Below, in pieces: positions 17,913-27,027 of a stretch of 64,000 bases of DNA. The DNA is taken from the NCBI GenBank assembly GCA_021156175.1, contig JAJNBL010000002.1, forward strand, positions 261,029-325,028, given 5' to 3'. The notes beneath the pieces are model-generated. The model worked only from the letters and a program-made list of their open reading frames with translations, made no database searches and was not told the origin of the DNA. The DNA is from Rickettsiales bacterium. Its GTDB lineage: Bacteria; Pseudomonadota; Alphaproteobacteria; Rickettsiales; JAJNBL01. Each line of letters begins with the position of its first letter. Position 1 is the first letter of the stretch. The position numbers and the translations under genes are program-made.

Positions 17913-18644
17913 ATGGACGGTGACATACTTCTTTTTCCTGTTGTGAAAGAAAAGGAAAAAGAATTTAAAGCAGAAGCGTCGCATGTGGGGCATCGGCAGC
18001 GCTTAAGAGAGCGTTTCTTAGGCAGCAAGAAAGGCACGCTTCCCGATTATGAACTCCTCGAAATGTTGTTGTTTTCCTCCTCGGCGCGACGGGATGTAAA
18101 ACCGTTGGCGAAGAATCTGATTGCACATTTTGGTGGTTTCTCGCGCGTGATTACGGCAAGTAGCGAGGATTTATTAGCCATTGAAGGCGTAAATGAAGCA
18201 ACGCTCGCGTCATTCCGGATGGTACAAGAAGCGGTTGAACGCATACTCAAAACCGAAGCAATTGAGCGCCCGATATTGCAAAGCTGGAAGTCGTTGCTCG
18301 ATTATTGCCGCGCGAGCATGGGGTATTTAAAGCGCGAGCAGTTTCGCGTAATTTATCTTGATAAAAAGAACATGGTGATTGCCGATGAGCTGCAAGAAGC
18401 GGGAACGGTGGATCAGACGCCGGTTTATCCGCGGGAGATCATCAAGCGTGCTTTGTCGTTAGAGGCCTCTGCGCTTATTTTGGTGCATAACCATCCGAGT
18501 GGCAATGTGCAGCCATCGCAAGCGGATATTGATATCACTAAGCAGATTGTCGAAGCCGCATCACACTTACGCGTGACAGTGCACGATCATGTGATTGTCA
18601 GCGCGACGCATCACTACTCGTTTAAAAGCCACGGCCTCATTTAA
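17913..18644 (+). CDS. radC: RadC-family JAB1/MPN domain protein
   Basis: RadC proteins have an N-terminal helix-hairpin-helix-like region (DYELLEMLLF, LLAIEGVNEATLASF). The C-terminal metalloprotease-like MPN+ domain has the JAMM signature HNHPSGNVQPSQADID. The biological role is unresolved despite the DNA-repair name. The ATG at 17913 is preferred over a TTG at 17898 because GAGGGTGG sits 5-10 nt upstream. That gives 243 residues. Confidence 0.93.
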   Translation: MDGDILLFPVVKEKEKEFKAEASHVGHRQRLRERFLGSKKGTLPDYELLEMLLFSSSARRDVKPLAKNLIAHFGGFSRVITASSEDLLAIEGVNEATLASFRMVQEAVERILKTEAIERPILQSWKSLLDYCRASMGYLKREQFRVIYLDKKNMVIADELQEAGTVDQTPVYPREIIKRALSLEASALILVHNHPSGNVQPSQADIDITKQIVEAASHLRVTVHDHVIVSATHHYSFKSHGLI

Positions 18645-18653
18645 GCATGCCAC

Positions 18654-18770
18654 TTCTACTATTGCTTCCTGCGAATGTTGAATTTTCTGACTTCCGGTGC
18701 TCACGTACTCTTACGCACGCTTAAGCTCCGGCTGCAGAAAATCCATCATTCTCGCGGCGCACTAGCGAAT
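18654..18770 (+). repeat. Palindromic repeat element, copy C
   Basis: The core GGTGCTCACGTAC-TCTTAC-GCACGCTTAAGCTCCGG lies near 18697-18731. One apex GTAC has changed to GCAC and extra bases sit in the right arm, so this copy is degenerate. Arms ATTTTCTG (about 18682) and CAGAAAAT (about 18735) pair, as do GAATGTTGA and TCATTC. End signatures TTCTACTAT and CTAGCGAA match copy A. It starts 10 bp after the radC stop. Confidence 0.82.
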
Positions 18771-18805
18771 GTAGGCCACGCGATGATTTGTCTAATCTTC
18801 TGGGA

Positions 18806-20209
18806 CTAACGAGCGACCGCCAGCGCACTCTTGCGATAGCCAAACGAGGCATAGACGCATAAGCCAATTGCTGTCCAGACACCAAACCGTATCCAGGTCG
18901 TAGAAGGCAGGCTTAGCATCAAATAACCGCAGCTAAGGATTGCACCTAAGCCCACGACCCAAATAAGCGGACAACGGAACGGACGGTGGCGGGTAGGCTC
19001 GGTCTTACGTAAGATAAGCACGCCAACAGCCACAATCACGAAGGCGAAGAGGGTGCCGATATTGGAAAGCTCGGCAATCACTTGTAACGGCGCAAAGCCT
19101 GCGACCGCAGCAACCACAATGCCGGTCGCGATGGTCATAACATACGGTGTACTGAAGCGGGGATGGATCGCTGCAAATTTCTTTGGCAACAAGCCGTCAC
19201 GCGCCATGGCAAAGAAAATACGCGTTTGTCCGTAAATGAGAACAAGCAGTACAGTCGTAAGACCCGCAATCGCGCCTACCGCAACGAGTACCGAACCAAA
19301 ATTATAGCCAATCGCACGGAGCGCATAAGCCAGCGGTTCCGCATTATCCAGCTCGGTGTAGGATACAATCCCAGTTAAGGACGCGGCAACGGCGATATAG
19401 AGTAAGGTGCATACAGACAAAGAGCCGATAAGTCCGATCGGTAGATCCCTGTTGGGGTTTTTACATTCCTCAGCGGAGGTCGATACCGCATCAAAACCAA
19501 TATAGGCGAAGAAGATTATTGCAGCACCTGAAGCAACACCACTCCAGCCATAAGGCAAGAAAGGATCCCAATGCACGACATCAATATTCGGCACAGCAAG
19601 GGCCAAGAACAGCCCCAATGTGCAGAGTTTGACGATGACGAGTATCAAGTTGAACTTCGCGCTTTTGCTTGTGCCAACGCATAAAATGACGGTGACAAAG
19701 AGAGTAATAAGCATTGCAGGAAGATTAACCAGGCCGCCGACTTTATTGGGTTCATTCAGCCAATTGGGGGTATGCGTCAAGTTATAGGGAAGGGGCATGC
19801 CGGCGGCTTCGAAAATACCTACCACATAACCCGACCAGCCAGATGCTACTGCACCTGCAGAAACGGCGTATTCTAAAATCAAATTCCATCCTACAATCCA
19901 GGCGGCGATTTCGCCAAGCACGGCATAGGTATAAGTATACGCACTTCCAGAGGCCGGAACCATCGCGGCAAGTTCCGCATAAATCAGCGCAGCAAAAGCG
20001 CACGCCAAGCCCGATAATATAAAGGAGAAAATAATCCCAGGACCCGCATATTTCGCAGCGCCCACGCCGGTGAGTACAAAAATTCCCATTCCGATGATAC
20101 AGCCAATCCCGAGCATCACGAGGTCAAGCGACCCAAGCGAGCGGGTAAGTTGGCGTTTTTCGGAATGTTTAAGTATATCGTCTAACGGCTTTACGCGAAA
20201 TAGTGACAT
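18806..20209 (-). CDS. APC-family amino acid permease (cationic amino acid transporter type)
   Basis: An inner-membrane transporter of 467 residues from the ATG at 20209. The frame extends to a TTG at 20245, which is less likely. About 12 hydrophobic segments are visible, and the family motif GIGCIIGMGIFVLTG forms the first one. SGSAYTYTYAVLGEIAAWIVGW and FFAYIGFDAVSTSAEECKNP are hallmarks of the YfnA/CAT subgroup. The substrate is probably one or more amino acids; import versus exchange cannot be told. Upstream on the minus strand a TATAAT box (about 20230-20235) may be its promoter. Confidence 0.92.
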   Translation of the reverse strand: MSLFRVKPLDDILKHSEKRQLTRSLGSLDLVMLGIGCIIGMGIFVLTGVGAAKYAGPGIIFSFILSGLACAFAALIYAELAAMVPASGSAYTYTYAVLGEIAAWIVGWNLILEYAVSAGAVASGWSGYVVGIFEAAGMPLPYNLTHTPNWLNEPNKVGGLVNLPAMLITLFVTVILCVGTSKSAKFNLILVIVKLCTLGLFLALAVPNIDVVHWDPFLPYGWSGVASGAAIIFFAYIGFDAVSTSAEECKNPNRDLPIGLIGSLSVCTLLYIAVAASLTGIVSYTELDNAEPLAYALRAIGYNFGSVLVAVGAIAGLTTVLLVLIYGQTRIFFAMARDGLLPKKFAAIHPRFSTPYVMTIATGIVVAAVAGFAPLQVIAELSNIGTLFAFVIVAVGVLILRKTEPTRHRPFRCPLIWVVGLGAILSCGYLMLSLPSTTWIRFGVWTAIGLCVYASFGYRKSALAVAR

Positions 20210-20357
20210 GGGACCCGCCTGTTGATCTATATTATATAAGCGCAAACGATCATGAGGTTTTTTGACGAATGTTCAAGTAGAATTTATGGGTTGCTGATAA
20301 GGCCCTGCTTGTCCATAATAACAAAGACATATAAAGCAGCGCGAATAGGAATAAGAA

Positions 20358-21059
20358 ATGGTACGCGAAATTGCATTAGATACCGAGACCACTGGGCTTG
20401 ATCCGCGTCAGGGACATCGCGTGATTGAGATAGGTTGTGTGGAGATGGTCAACCGTGTGCGTACCGGCGATGCATTTCACGTGTATTTGAATCCAGATCG
20501 CGATGTGCCGGAAGGGGCATTCCGTATTCACGGGATCTCGACCGAATTCCTCCGCGATAAACCACGCTTTCCGGAAGTGGTGGAGGATTTTCTGAAGTTT
20601 TTAGGCGATGATAGGCTCGTGATTCACAATGCGGCATTCGATATGCGTTTCTTAAATTATGAACTGTCACGCCTCAAGAAATCAGAAATCCCGATTTTAC
20701 GTGCAACCGATACGCTCCAAATTGCGCGAACGAAATTCCCGGGCACGCAAGCGAACCTCGATGCGCTCTGCCGGCGATTTGGGATTGATCTTTCTCAACG
20801 CAAAAAACACGGAGCGCTTCTTGATGCGGAATTGCTGGCGGATGTGTATCTGGAGCTAACGGGTGGTCGGCAGACTTATATGAGTCTTGATCCAGCAAGT
20901 ACAGCCGGAGTATCGCCTTCGGGTCGTGCGGATCCACTCAGAGGACAGAAGCAAGTGGTGCAGCATAGTGCGCGAGCGCATACGGTGACGGAAGAAGAAG
21001 CCGCCGCACATAAAGCATTTCTCGCGAGCCTTAAGAATCCGCTTTGGGAACAAGCATAG
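20358..21059 (+). CDS. dnaQ: DNA polymerase III epsilon subunit (3'-5' proofreading exonuclease)
   Basis: A DEDDh exonuclease of 233 residues with catalytic residues D8 and E10 (LDTETTGLD), D95 ([10 protein letters not shown]), H151 and D156 ([12 protein letters not shown]). The C-terminal tail would bind the alpha subunit. A weak TTGACG/TATGGG promoter-like pair is at 20262-20290. The stop codon TAG at 21057-21059 is itself the first three bases of palindromic element D. Confidence 0.96.
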   Translation: MVREIALDTETTGLDPRQGHRVIEIGCVEMVNRVRTGDAFHVYLNPDRDVPEGAFRIHGISTEFLRDKPRFPEVVEDFLKFLGDDRLVIHNAAFDMRFLNYELSRLKKSEIPILRATDTLQIARTKFPGTQANLDALCRRFGIDLSQRKKHGALLDAELLADVYLELTGGRQTYMSLDPASTAGVSPSGRADPLRGQKQVVQHSARAHTVTEEEAAAHKAFLASLKNPLWEQA

Positions 21060-21203
21060 GTTCTGTCGACATTCAAATTCTCATGGGTGCTTTTGGCGTC
21101 ATTTTCGTACTCGAATCCTCATGTACTTCTTGTACACTCCGGTTCTGTGTGCGAAAATTCCTAAAAATCGCCTCATGATTTCTTTGAATGTCCACAGAAC
21201 CTA
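21057..21203 (+). repeat. Palindromic repeat element, copy D (variant with GGTTCTGT ends)
   Basis: The terminal inverted repeats TAGGTTCTGT and ACAGAACCTA are perfect over 10 bp. The next bases, GACATTCAAA and TTTGAATGTC, also pair. CATTTTCG and CGAAAATTC form further arm matches. The apex AATCCTCATGTAC-TTCTT-GTACACTCCGGTTC has the family core with a 5-nt loop. At 147 bp it is the longest copy, and its ends look like those of a small transposable element. It overlaps the dnaQ stop codon. Confidence 0.88.
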
Positions 21204-21286
21204 GATTTCCTTTTGCATATTGCAGAGAGCAGAAATTTATAGTACCAACATGGCATTCTCTTTAGCATAATAAGGAATGCCTTCTC

Positions 21287-22099
21287 GTGGATTTCACAAC
21301 ATTATTCCAAGCAGTGATACTCGGATTCGTCGAGGGATTGACGGAGTTTATTCCTGTTTCCTCCACGGGCCATTTGATCTTGCTGGTCGAAATGCTCGAC
21401 TTTAAAGGGCCGTCGGGGAAAATTTTTGAGATTATCATTCAGCTGGGCGCGATCCTTGCGATTTGCTGGGTGTTTCGGGATAAGCTCTTCCATATTGTTC
21501 GGACATTGCCTTCTAATAAAGATTCCCAGCGTTTTGCAAAAATCATCGTACTCGCTTTTGTGCCATCGCTGGTGGTGGGAATATTCGCGCATGATTTTAT
21601 CAAAAATGTCCTATTCTCGCCATGGGTCGTATCCATTAGCCTTATCGTAGGAGGTGTGGCGATTTTGGTGATTGAACGTATTACTGCACAACGTCCGCCA
21701 GCGCCGTATAATGCGATGGAGAGCCTGCCCTTGCGGCGGGCATTTTATATCGGCTGCTGTCAGACGATCGCTATGATTCCTGGGGTTTCCCGTTCGGGAG
21801 CAACCATTATGGGCGCACTCCTTTTAGGGGTAGAGCGACGCGTTGCGACAGAATTTTCCTTCTTTTTGGCAATTCCGACTATGTTGGCGGCCACCGTATT
21901 TGATATTTATAAGAACTACCATAGCCTCTCTTTTGATGGCGTTGCGGTGATTGCAATGGGGTTTGTTTCCGCCTTTATCGCCGCAATGCTGGTGGTTCGG
22001 GCGCTGGTGGCCTTTATCAGCACCCGCGGTTTTACCCCCTTTGCCTGGTATCGGCTGGCCTTAGGCGGGGTAATGCTGATCTGGCTCATAGTTAGGTAG
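21287..22099 (+). CDS. uppP: Undecaprenyl-diphosphatase UppP (BacA)
   Basis: An integral membrane enzyme that recycles undecaprenyl pyrophosphate for cell-wall synthesis. The 270 residues include the two signature blocks, GFVEGLTEFIPVSSTGHLIL (near 12-31) and PGVSRSGATIMGALLLG. About eight hydrophobic segments are visible. The start is GTG at 21287 with AAGGA about 9 nt upstream. It stands between the element behind dnaQ and pyrB. Confidence 0.96.
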   Translation: MDFTTLFQAVILGFVEGLTEFIPVSSTGHLILLVEMLDFKGPSGKIFEIIIQLGAILAICWVFRDKLFHIVRTLPSNKDSQRFAKIIVLAFVPSLVVGIFAHDFIKNVLFSPWVVSISLIVGGVAILVIERITAQRPPAPYNAMESLPLRRAFYIGCCQTIAMIPGVSRSGATIMGALLLGVERRVATEFSFFLAIPTMLAATVFDIYKNYHSLSFDGVAVIAMGFVSAFIAAMLVVRALVAFISTRGFTPFAWYRLALGGVMLIWLIVR

Positions 22100-22162
22100 T
22101 TTTTTACTGGAAAACCCACATTCTTTGGCGTATACTCCCGATCCAAAATATAGGCAGTCTCC

Positions 22163-23104
22163 ATGGCGCAGGCGCAACCGCATCGATTTTCACACACCCA
22201 CCTTTTGGGTATAGAAGGGCTTTCCGCTCAAGATATTACCGCTATTTTAGAGCTCGCCGAAACCCATATCAAATTCAACCGCAAGCGCGATAAAAAGCAG
22301 TCCACCTTAAAGGGGCTAACACTGATTAATCTCTTTTTTGAGAATTCCACCCGTACCCGTACGTCATTTGAATTGGCAGGAAAACGTTTGGGCGCGGACG
22401 TGATTAATATGTCGGTGTCGACCTCTTCGGTGAAAAAAGGCGAGACCTTAATTGATACCGCGATGACGCTTAATGCGATGCATCCGGATTTTATTGCGAT
22501 TCGGCATGATCAAAGTGGCGCAGTGCAGTTGCTTGCCCAGAAAGTAAATTGTTCCGTAATTAATGCGGGCGATGGTGCGCATGAACATCCAACCCAAGCG
22601 CTGCTCGATGCACTTACAATCCAGCGCAGACGTGGAGAGATTAAAGGCTTGCGCGTGGCGATTTGCGGGGATATCCGCCATAGCCGCGTGGCGCGCTCTA
22701 ATATCGCGCTGCTGACGACCTTGGGTGCCGAAGTGCGGCTCATTGCTCCGCCGACCTTGTTACCTTTCAAAGCAGAGGCGCTGGGGGTTCCGATTTTCCA
22801 TGATATGCAAAAAGGCCTGGAAGGCTGCGATATTATCATGATGCTTCGTTTGCAGCGGGAGCGGATGGAAAGTTGCTTTATTCCTTCGGTGCGCGAATAT
22901 TTCCACCTTTATGGGTTGGACAAAAGGAAACTGGCCTATGCGAAAAGCGATGCGCTGATTATGCATCCGGGCCCGATCAATCGCGGTGTGGAGATTGATA
23001 GCCAGCTTGCGGATGATATCAACCGGAGTGTGATTCTCGACCAGGTGGAAATGGGCATTGCTGTACGCCAGGCGATATTAGAACTCTTAGCCAGAAATCG
23101 ATAA
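22163..23104 (+). CDS. pyrB: Aspartate carbamoyltransferase catalytic subunit PyrB
   Basis: PyrB performs the committed step of pyrimidine synthesis. The 313 residues contain the carbamoyl-phosphate motif [12 protein letters not shown], the [14 protein letters not shown] block and the C-terminal [13 protein letters not shown]. Length is standard. No pyrI regulatory subunit is nearby. pyrC follows 5 bp later, as in many alphaproteobacteria, so the two are most likely co-transcribed. Confidence 0.97.
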   Translation: MAQAQPHRFSHTHLLGIEGLSAQDITAILELAETHIKFNRKRDKKQSTLKGLTLINLFFENSTRTRTSFELAGKRLGADVINMSVSTSSVKKGETLIDTAMTLNAMHPDFIAIRHDQSGAVQLLAQKVNCSVINAGDGAHEHPTQALLDALTIQRRRGEIKGLRVAICGDIRHSRVARSNIALLTTLGAEVRLIAPPTLLPFKAEALGVPIFHDMQKGLEGCDIIMMLRLQRERMESCFIPSVREYFHLYGLDKRKLAYAKSDALIMHPGPINRGVEIDSQLADDINRSVILDQVEMGIAVRQAILELLARNR

Positions 23105-23109
23105 AGATC

Positions 23110-24450
23110 ATGACAGACGTACAACAATTTACCAAACCGGATCGTACCAAAGGCTCACGCAAGAAAGTGGCCTATATCAATGGACGCGTGATTGATCCTG
23201 AGTCGGGCTTGGATGTGCGTGGTTCCGTGCTTACCGAAGGTGGTGTGATTGCGGATCTGGGTGCGACGTTATTTAATGATGGCGTGCCGGAAGGAATCGA
23301 AATAGTCGATTGCCAGGGGCATGTGTTATGTCCGGGATTGCTCGATATCCAGGTGCATTTCCGTGAACCAGGCCAGGAATATAAAGAGACATTAGAGACG
23401 GGCAGTAAATCCGCTGCTGCCGGAGGTGTAACCACTGCTGTATGCATGGCTAATACTAAGCCGGTGATTGATGATATCGCGGTGCTGCAATTCGTAAATC
23501 AACGTGCACGAGAAACGGCGTACGTCAATATTTTTGCCTATGCTTCGATTACGAAAGGCATGAAGGGTGAGGAGCTGACCGAAATGGCGCTGCTAAAAGA
23601 TGCGGGCGCGGTAGGATTTAGCGACGATGGCTTGCCGGTCATGAACAGCATGGTGATGCGCCGTGCGATGGAATATGCCTCGATGCTAGATGTGCCTATT
23701 TCTCAACATGCGGAAGATCTGCACTTGTCATGCGGAAGTTGCATGAATGAAGGAAAAGTCTCTGCAAAACTGGGCTTGGTCGGAGTGCCGAATGCGGCAG
23801 AAGCGATTATTGTGGAGCGCGATTTGCTGCTGCTTGAAATTACCGGCGGGCATTACCATGTGCTGCATATTTCCACCCATCAGGCAATTGACGCGGTGCG
23901 TCGTGCGAAGGCAAAAGGTTTGAACGTGACATGTGAAGCGGCTCCGCACCATTTCACGCTCACGGAAGAAGCGGTGATGGATTACCGGACCTTCGCGAAG
24001 ATGAATCCTCCTTTACGCGCAGAAGAAGACAGAATCGCGGTGGTGAATGGGTTGAAAGACGGAACGATTGATGCGATCGCCACCGACCATGCTCCGCATG
24101 ATCAGGAAAGCAAGCGCGTACCGCTCCCTGATGCCGCTTATGGGATTGTGGGGCTAGAGACGATGCTGCCGCTTTCTCTCGAACTTCATCATAAGCATAA
24201 AATGCCGCTGATTAAGGTGTTGGGCGCGATGACGTATAAGGCTGCGGATGTAATCCATAAGCCAAACCTTGGACGCCTTGCGAAAGGTAAGCCTGCGGAC
24301 ATGACGCTGATTGATCTTGGCCGTGCTTGGGAAGTAGAAACCAAGGATTTGGTCAGTAAGTCCAAAAACTCTCCTTATGACCACTACCAAACCAAAGGCC
24401 GGGCAATCCGGACTATTGTGGCTGGGCAGACGGTCTATACTCTGGAGTAG
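23110..24450 (+). CDS. pyrC: Dihydroorotase PyrC (class I) with altered metal motif
   Basis: A 446-residue amidohydrolase that cyclises carbamoyl aspartate to dihydroorotate. Substrate and metal regions are present: FREPGQEYKETLETG, MANTKPV, SQHAED, HVLHIST and the catalytic ATDHAPH. The usual HxH metal pair after the first beta strand reads DIQVH, so Gln81 stands where the first His is expected. The other ligands look intact. Some alphaproteobacterial dihydroorotases depart from HxH, so activity cannot be excluded. The usual follower plsY is absent, and the ankyrin gene at 24559 lies there instead. Confidence 0.93.
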   Translation: MTDVQQFTKPDRTKGSRKKVAYINGRVIDPESGLDVRGSVLTEGGVIADLGATLFNDGVPEGIEIVDCQGHVLCPGLLDIQVHFREPGQEYKETLETGSKSAAAGGVTTAVCMANTKPVIDDIAVLQFVNQRARETAYVNIFAYASITKGMKGEELTEMALLKDAGAVGFSDDGLPVMNSMVMRRAMEYASMLDVPISQHAEDLHLSCGSCMNEGKVSAKLGLVGVPNAAEAIIVERDLLLLEITGGHYHVLHISTHQAIDAVRRAKAKGLNVTCEAAPHHFTLTEEAVMDYRTFAKMNPPLRAEEDRIAVVNGLKDGTIDAIATDHAPHDQESKRVPLPDAAYGIVGLETMLPLSLELHHKHKMPLIKVLGAMTYKAADVIHKPNLGRLAKGKPADMTLIDLGRAWEVETKDLVSKSKNSPYDHYQTKGRAIRTIVAGQTVYTLE

Positions 24451-24501
24451 AGAAATTCCATATTTTTCATTCGTTTGTGGTTCCTCTGGTGCCGTGTAAA
24501 G

Positions 24502-24529
24502 TAATATTAATATATTTGTATTAATATTA
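24502..24529. promoter_or_regulatory. Perfect 11-bp AT-rich inverted repeat upstream of the ankyrin gene
   Basis: TAATATTAATA, a 6-nt spacer TATTTG and TATTAATATTA are perfectly complementary. The repeat ends 29 bp before the start of the gene at 24559. It could be an operator or a leader hairpin. It has the same AATATT arms and a similar spacer to the repeat at 13338-13361. Confidence 0.5.
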
Positions 24530-24558
24530 ACGTGTACACAACCGCCTGGGGCTAACCT

Positions 24559-26967
24559 ATGAAATCGCAAACGCCACCGCCAGCTCTACCACCACAATCT
24601 CCATCGCTTATCTGTTTTATTGGGGCGGATGCTTCAGGGGAGCCTGAGGCTATTGCTGCTGCATGGCAGAAGCATGGTTTTCTCCCGGAGCAGAATTATA
24701 TAATCCAAGGGGATGGTGGAGAAAAAGGGGTGAAGCCCGAAACTATTTCCGAAGCCCAACAACACAACACCGATGCAACCCATATGCACTATTATTCACA
24801 TGGTGGATTTGGTTATGACGGTAAGCCTGTATTAAATATATGGGAAAAAGCAGGTTACTTTGATGCTCCTGCTAACAAAGTAGAGGTGTTTGCACGGGAT
24901 AAGGATATTCGCGGTGTTCGCCATGTGTGGAGTTGCCATGGAGCATTCGGATGGGCAGATGTAATAATGGCCGTTGGTAACGGAAAACCGTTTATTTTTC
25001 ATAGTGGACGGCGCTATACCACTTTGGGATATATAAATAAAAAGGGAATTGCATCACAAGCGGCTATGTATGAAGCCGTATTCAAGAAATACGGCCGCGC
25101 TCCGAATGCCTATGATGCCTTTGAATATGCTATGCTTACCTCACCGGAAACGGCGCTATATGCTGAAATGATAAATAACATCATCTATTCCTATAAAGTA
25201 TCCGCGCCTAAACAGCCGGTAGGTTCGCAGGAGTTGGAAAGGTTCTTGGCCTGGCAACTTTATAATTTCAGAATGTATAGAATAAACACGTTAGGACATA
25301 AGCCGGAAGAGTTCCTGGATTGGTCACAAGAAACGGGATTAGGCTTTATTACCCCTGAAATCCGTCACCAGTATCTTGAAGATGCATTGATTATGGAAGC
25401 CGCGCGCGGAGGTTCTAAGAAAGCAGCTTCTTATGTAGCAGGCTATATAGATGCTGGGGTGAATCCCAATACGACGATAGCGAAAGGATCAACGGTATTG
25501 CATATAGCGGCCGAACATGGTCGTAAGGATGTGGTAGAAACACTGCTTTTAAAAGGGGCGGATATCCATAAAAGGACGGATAATGGTACGACGCCACTAG
25601 AACTTGCATCTGAGAAAGGGCGTACGGATGTCGTGAAAATGTTTCTCGAAAAAGAGGGCATAACACAGGAGCAAAAAAGCAAAGCGTTATTACTGGCATG
25701 TAATGAGGAGCATACAGTAGTAGCCCAGATGTTGATCGAGAGTGGGGCGGATGTAAATTATGCCAATGAATACGGCACAACGGCACTGTATTTGGCATCT
25801 AAGTTTGGAGATGACGATACAATGGAAGTGCTTTTGGAAAAGGGAGCAAAAGTAGATCAGGCAATAGAAAATGGTAATACGCCACTCTATATTGCTGCGT
25901 CAGAAGGGGAAAAGAAAGCAGTAAAAATACTCCTGAAACACGGAGCATCGGTTAATCAAGCCAACAGTCAAGGTGCAAGCCCACTGCTTATAGCATGCCA
26001 AGAAGGGCATGAGCGTATTGTGGATATATTTTTGGAAAACGGAGCCAATGTCCACCAAGAATTACATGAGACGAAAGCCACTCCCGTCATCGTAGCTGTT
26101 TCAAAAGGAGAGGAAGAGATTGCACAAAAGCTTTTGATACATGGGGCAAAAGCCAACCATGTGATTGAAGATGGAAGGACGGCGTTGATCATTGCTGCTG
26201 AGAAGGAGAATCTAGACCTATTAGAACTGCTATTGGCCTATGATGCCAATGTCAATCACGCGGACAATAAAAAGGTGACCGCACTCTTAAGGGCATGCTG
26301 GAATGAGAATAAAGAAAACGTGCGGATGCTGCTTGCCCATGAGGCGAATGTAGAGCAAGCAGATAATACAGGCTGTACCCCTTTGATAGCAGCTAGTGAG
26401 GGAGATAAGGATGATGTTACGATAGTAAAGATGCTTTTAGATAAAGGAGCAGACCCAAAAAAAATAGCTGAAGATGGCTGTACAGCATTCTATGGGGCAT
26501 GCTTCAAGGGAAATATAAACATAGCAAAAATTCTGCAAGAACGTGGAGCGGATGTAACCAAAGGAGCGTATGGTGATGCTTTTACGCCACTCATGGCTGC
26601 AGCCTTCTGTGGCAAGAAAGAGATGGTGGACTATGTCTTATCCCTTCCCGAAGCCACGCTTTCTTTTATCAATCAGGAGGTCAATAAAGCGACGGCAGAG
26701 GGTCATTGCCAGATACACGGCACTAGCATAGCGCAGAACGATAAAAAATATTTTGGAAAATCCGCAGCCGATATTGCGCGTATGGAAGGGCATCACGCCA
26801 TTGCCGAAATAATAGAAAAAAGAATCACGGCGTTAGAACAAGAGGTACGGGAAGAAGCCCGATTAGAGCGGCATGTGAGTAAACCACGTTCTGCCAGGGA
26901 TGAATTGCTCCAGAAATATACTGGCCGTTCTTCAAGCGAAGATAAATCGCCGGGGCTTGGACGATAA
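24559..26967 (+). CDS. Putative caspase-like (clan CD) peptidase domain fused to ankyrin repeats
   Basis: An 802-residue protein without a signal peptide. Residues 16-210 look like a clan CD cysteine-peptidase fold. A hydrophobic strand LICFIG comes first. A strand ending in His-Gly follows, HYYSHGG, with H81, and then a strand ending in Cys-x-Gly, VRHVWSCHG, with C126. The 45-residue spacing is close to that of caspases. From about 277 to 697 there are 11-13 ankyrin repeats of 32-34 residues, such as STVLHIAAEHGRKDVVETLL. A charged helical tail (770-802) follows. It is more AT-rich than its neighbours and sits where plsY is expected. Ankyrin repeats are well proven; the peptidase call is inference. 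Confidence 0.85.
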   Translation: MKSQTPPPALPPQSPSLICFIGADASGEPEAIAAAWQKHGFLPEQNYIIQGDGGEKGVKPETISEAQQHNTDATHMHYYSHGGFGYDGKPVLNIWEKAGYFDAPANKVEVFARDKDIRGVRHVWSCHGAFGWADVIMAVGNGKPFIFHSGRRYTTLGYINKKGIASQAAMYEAVFKKYGRAPNAYDAFEYAMLTSPETALYAEMINNIIYSYKVSAPKQPVGSQELERFLAWQLYNFRMYRINTLGHKPEEFLDWSQETGLGFITPEIRHQYLEDALIMEAARGGSKKAASYVAGYIDAGVNPNTTIAKGSTVLHIAAEHGRKDVVETLLLKGADIHKRTDNGTTPLELASEKGRTDVVKMFLEKEGITQEQKSKALLLACNEEHTVVAQMLIESGADVNYANEYGTTALYLASKFGDDDTMEVLLEKGAKVDQAIENGNTPLYIAASEGEKKAVKILLKHGASVNQANSQGASPLLIACQEGHERIVDIFLENGANVHQELHETKATPVIVAVSKGEEEIAQKLLIHGAKANHVIEDGRTALIIAAEKENLDLLELLLAYDANVNHADNKKVTALLRACWNENKENVRMLLAHEANVEQADNTGCTPLIAASEGDKDDVTIVKMLLDKGADPKKIAEDGCTAFYGACFKGNINIAKILQERGADVTKGAYGDAFTPLMAAAFCGKKEMVDYVLSLPEATLSFINQEVNKATAEGHCQIHGTSIAQNDKKYFGKSAADIARMEGHHAIAEIIEKRITALEQEVREEARLERHVSKPRSARDELLQKYTGRSSSEDKSPGLGR

Positions 26968-27027
26968 AATCTGGCCATCGAGGCGGTAGTAGCGAGGCGA
27001 ACGGTGTATATGCTAGAGTAAAAAAGG

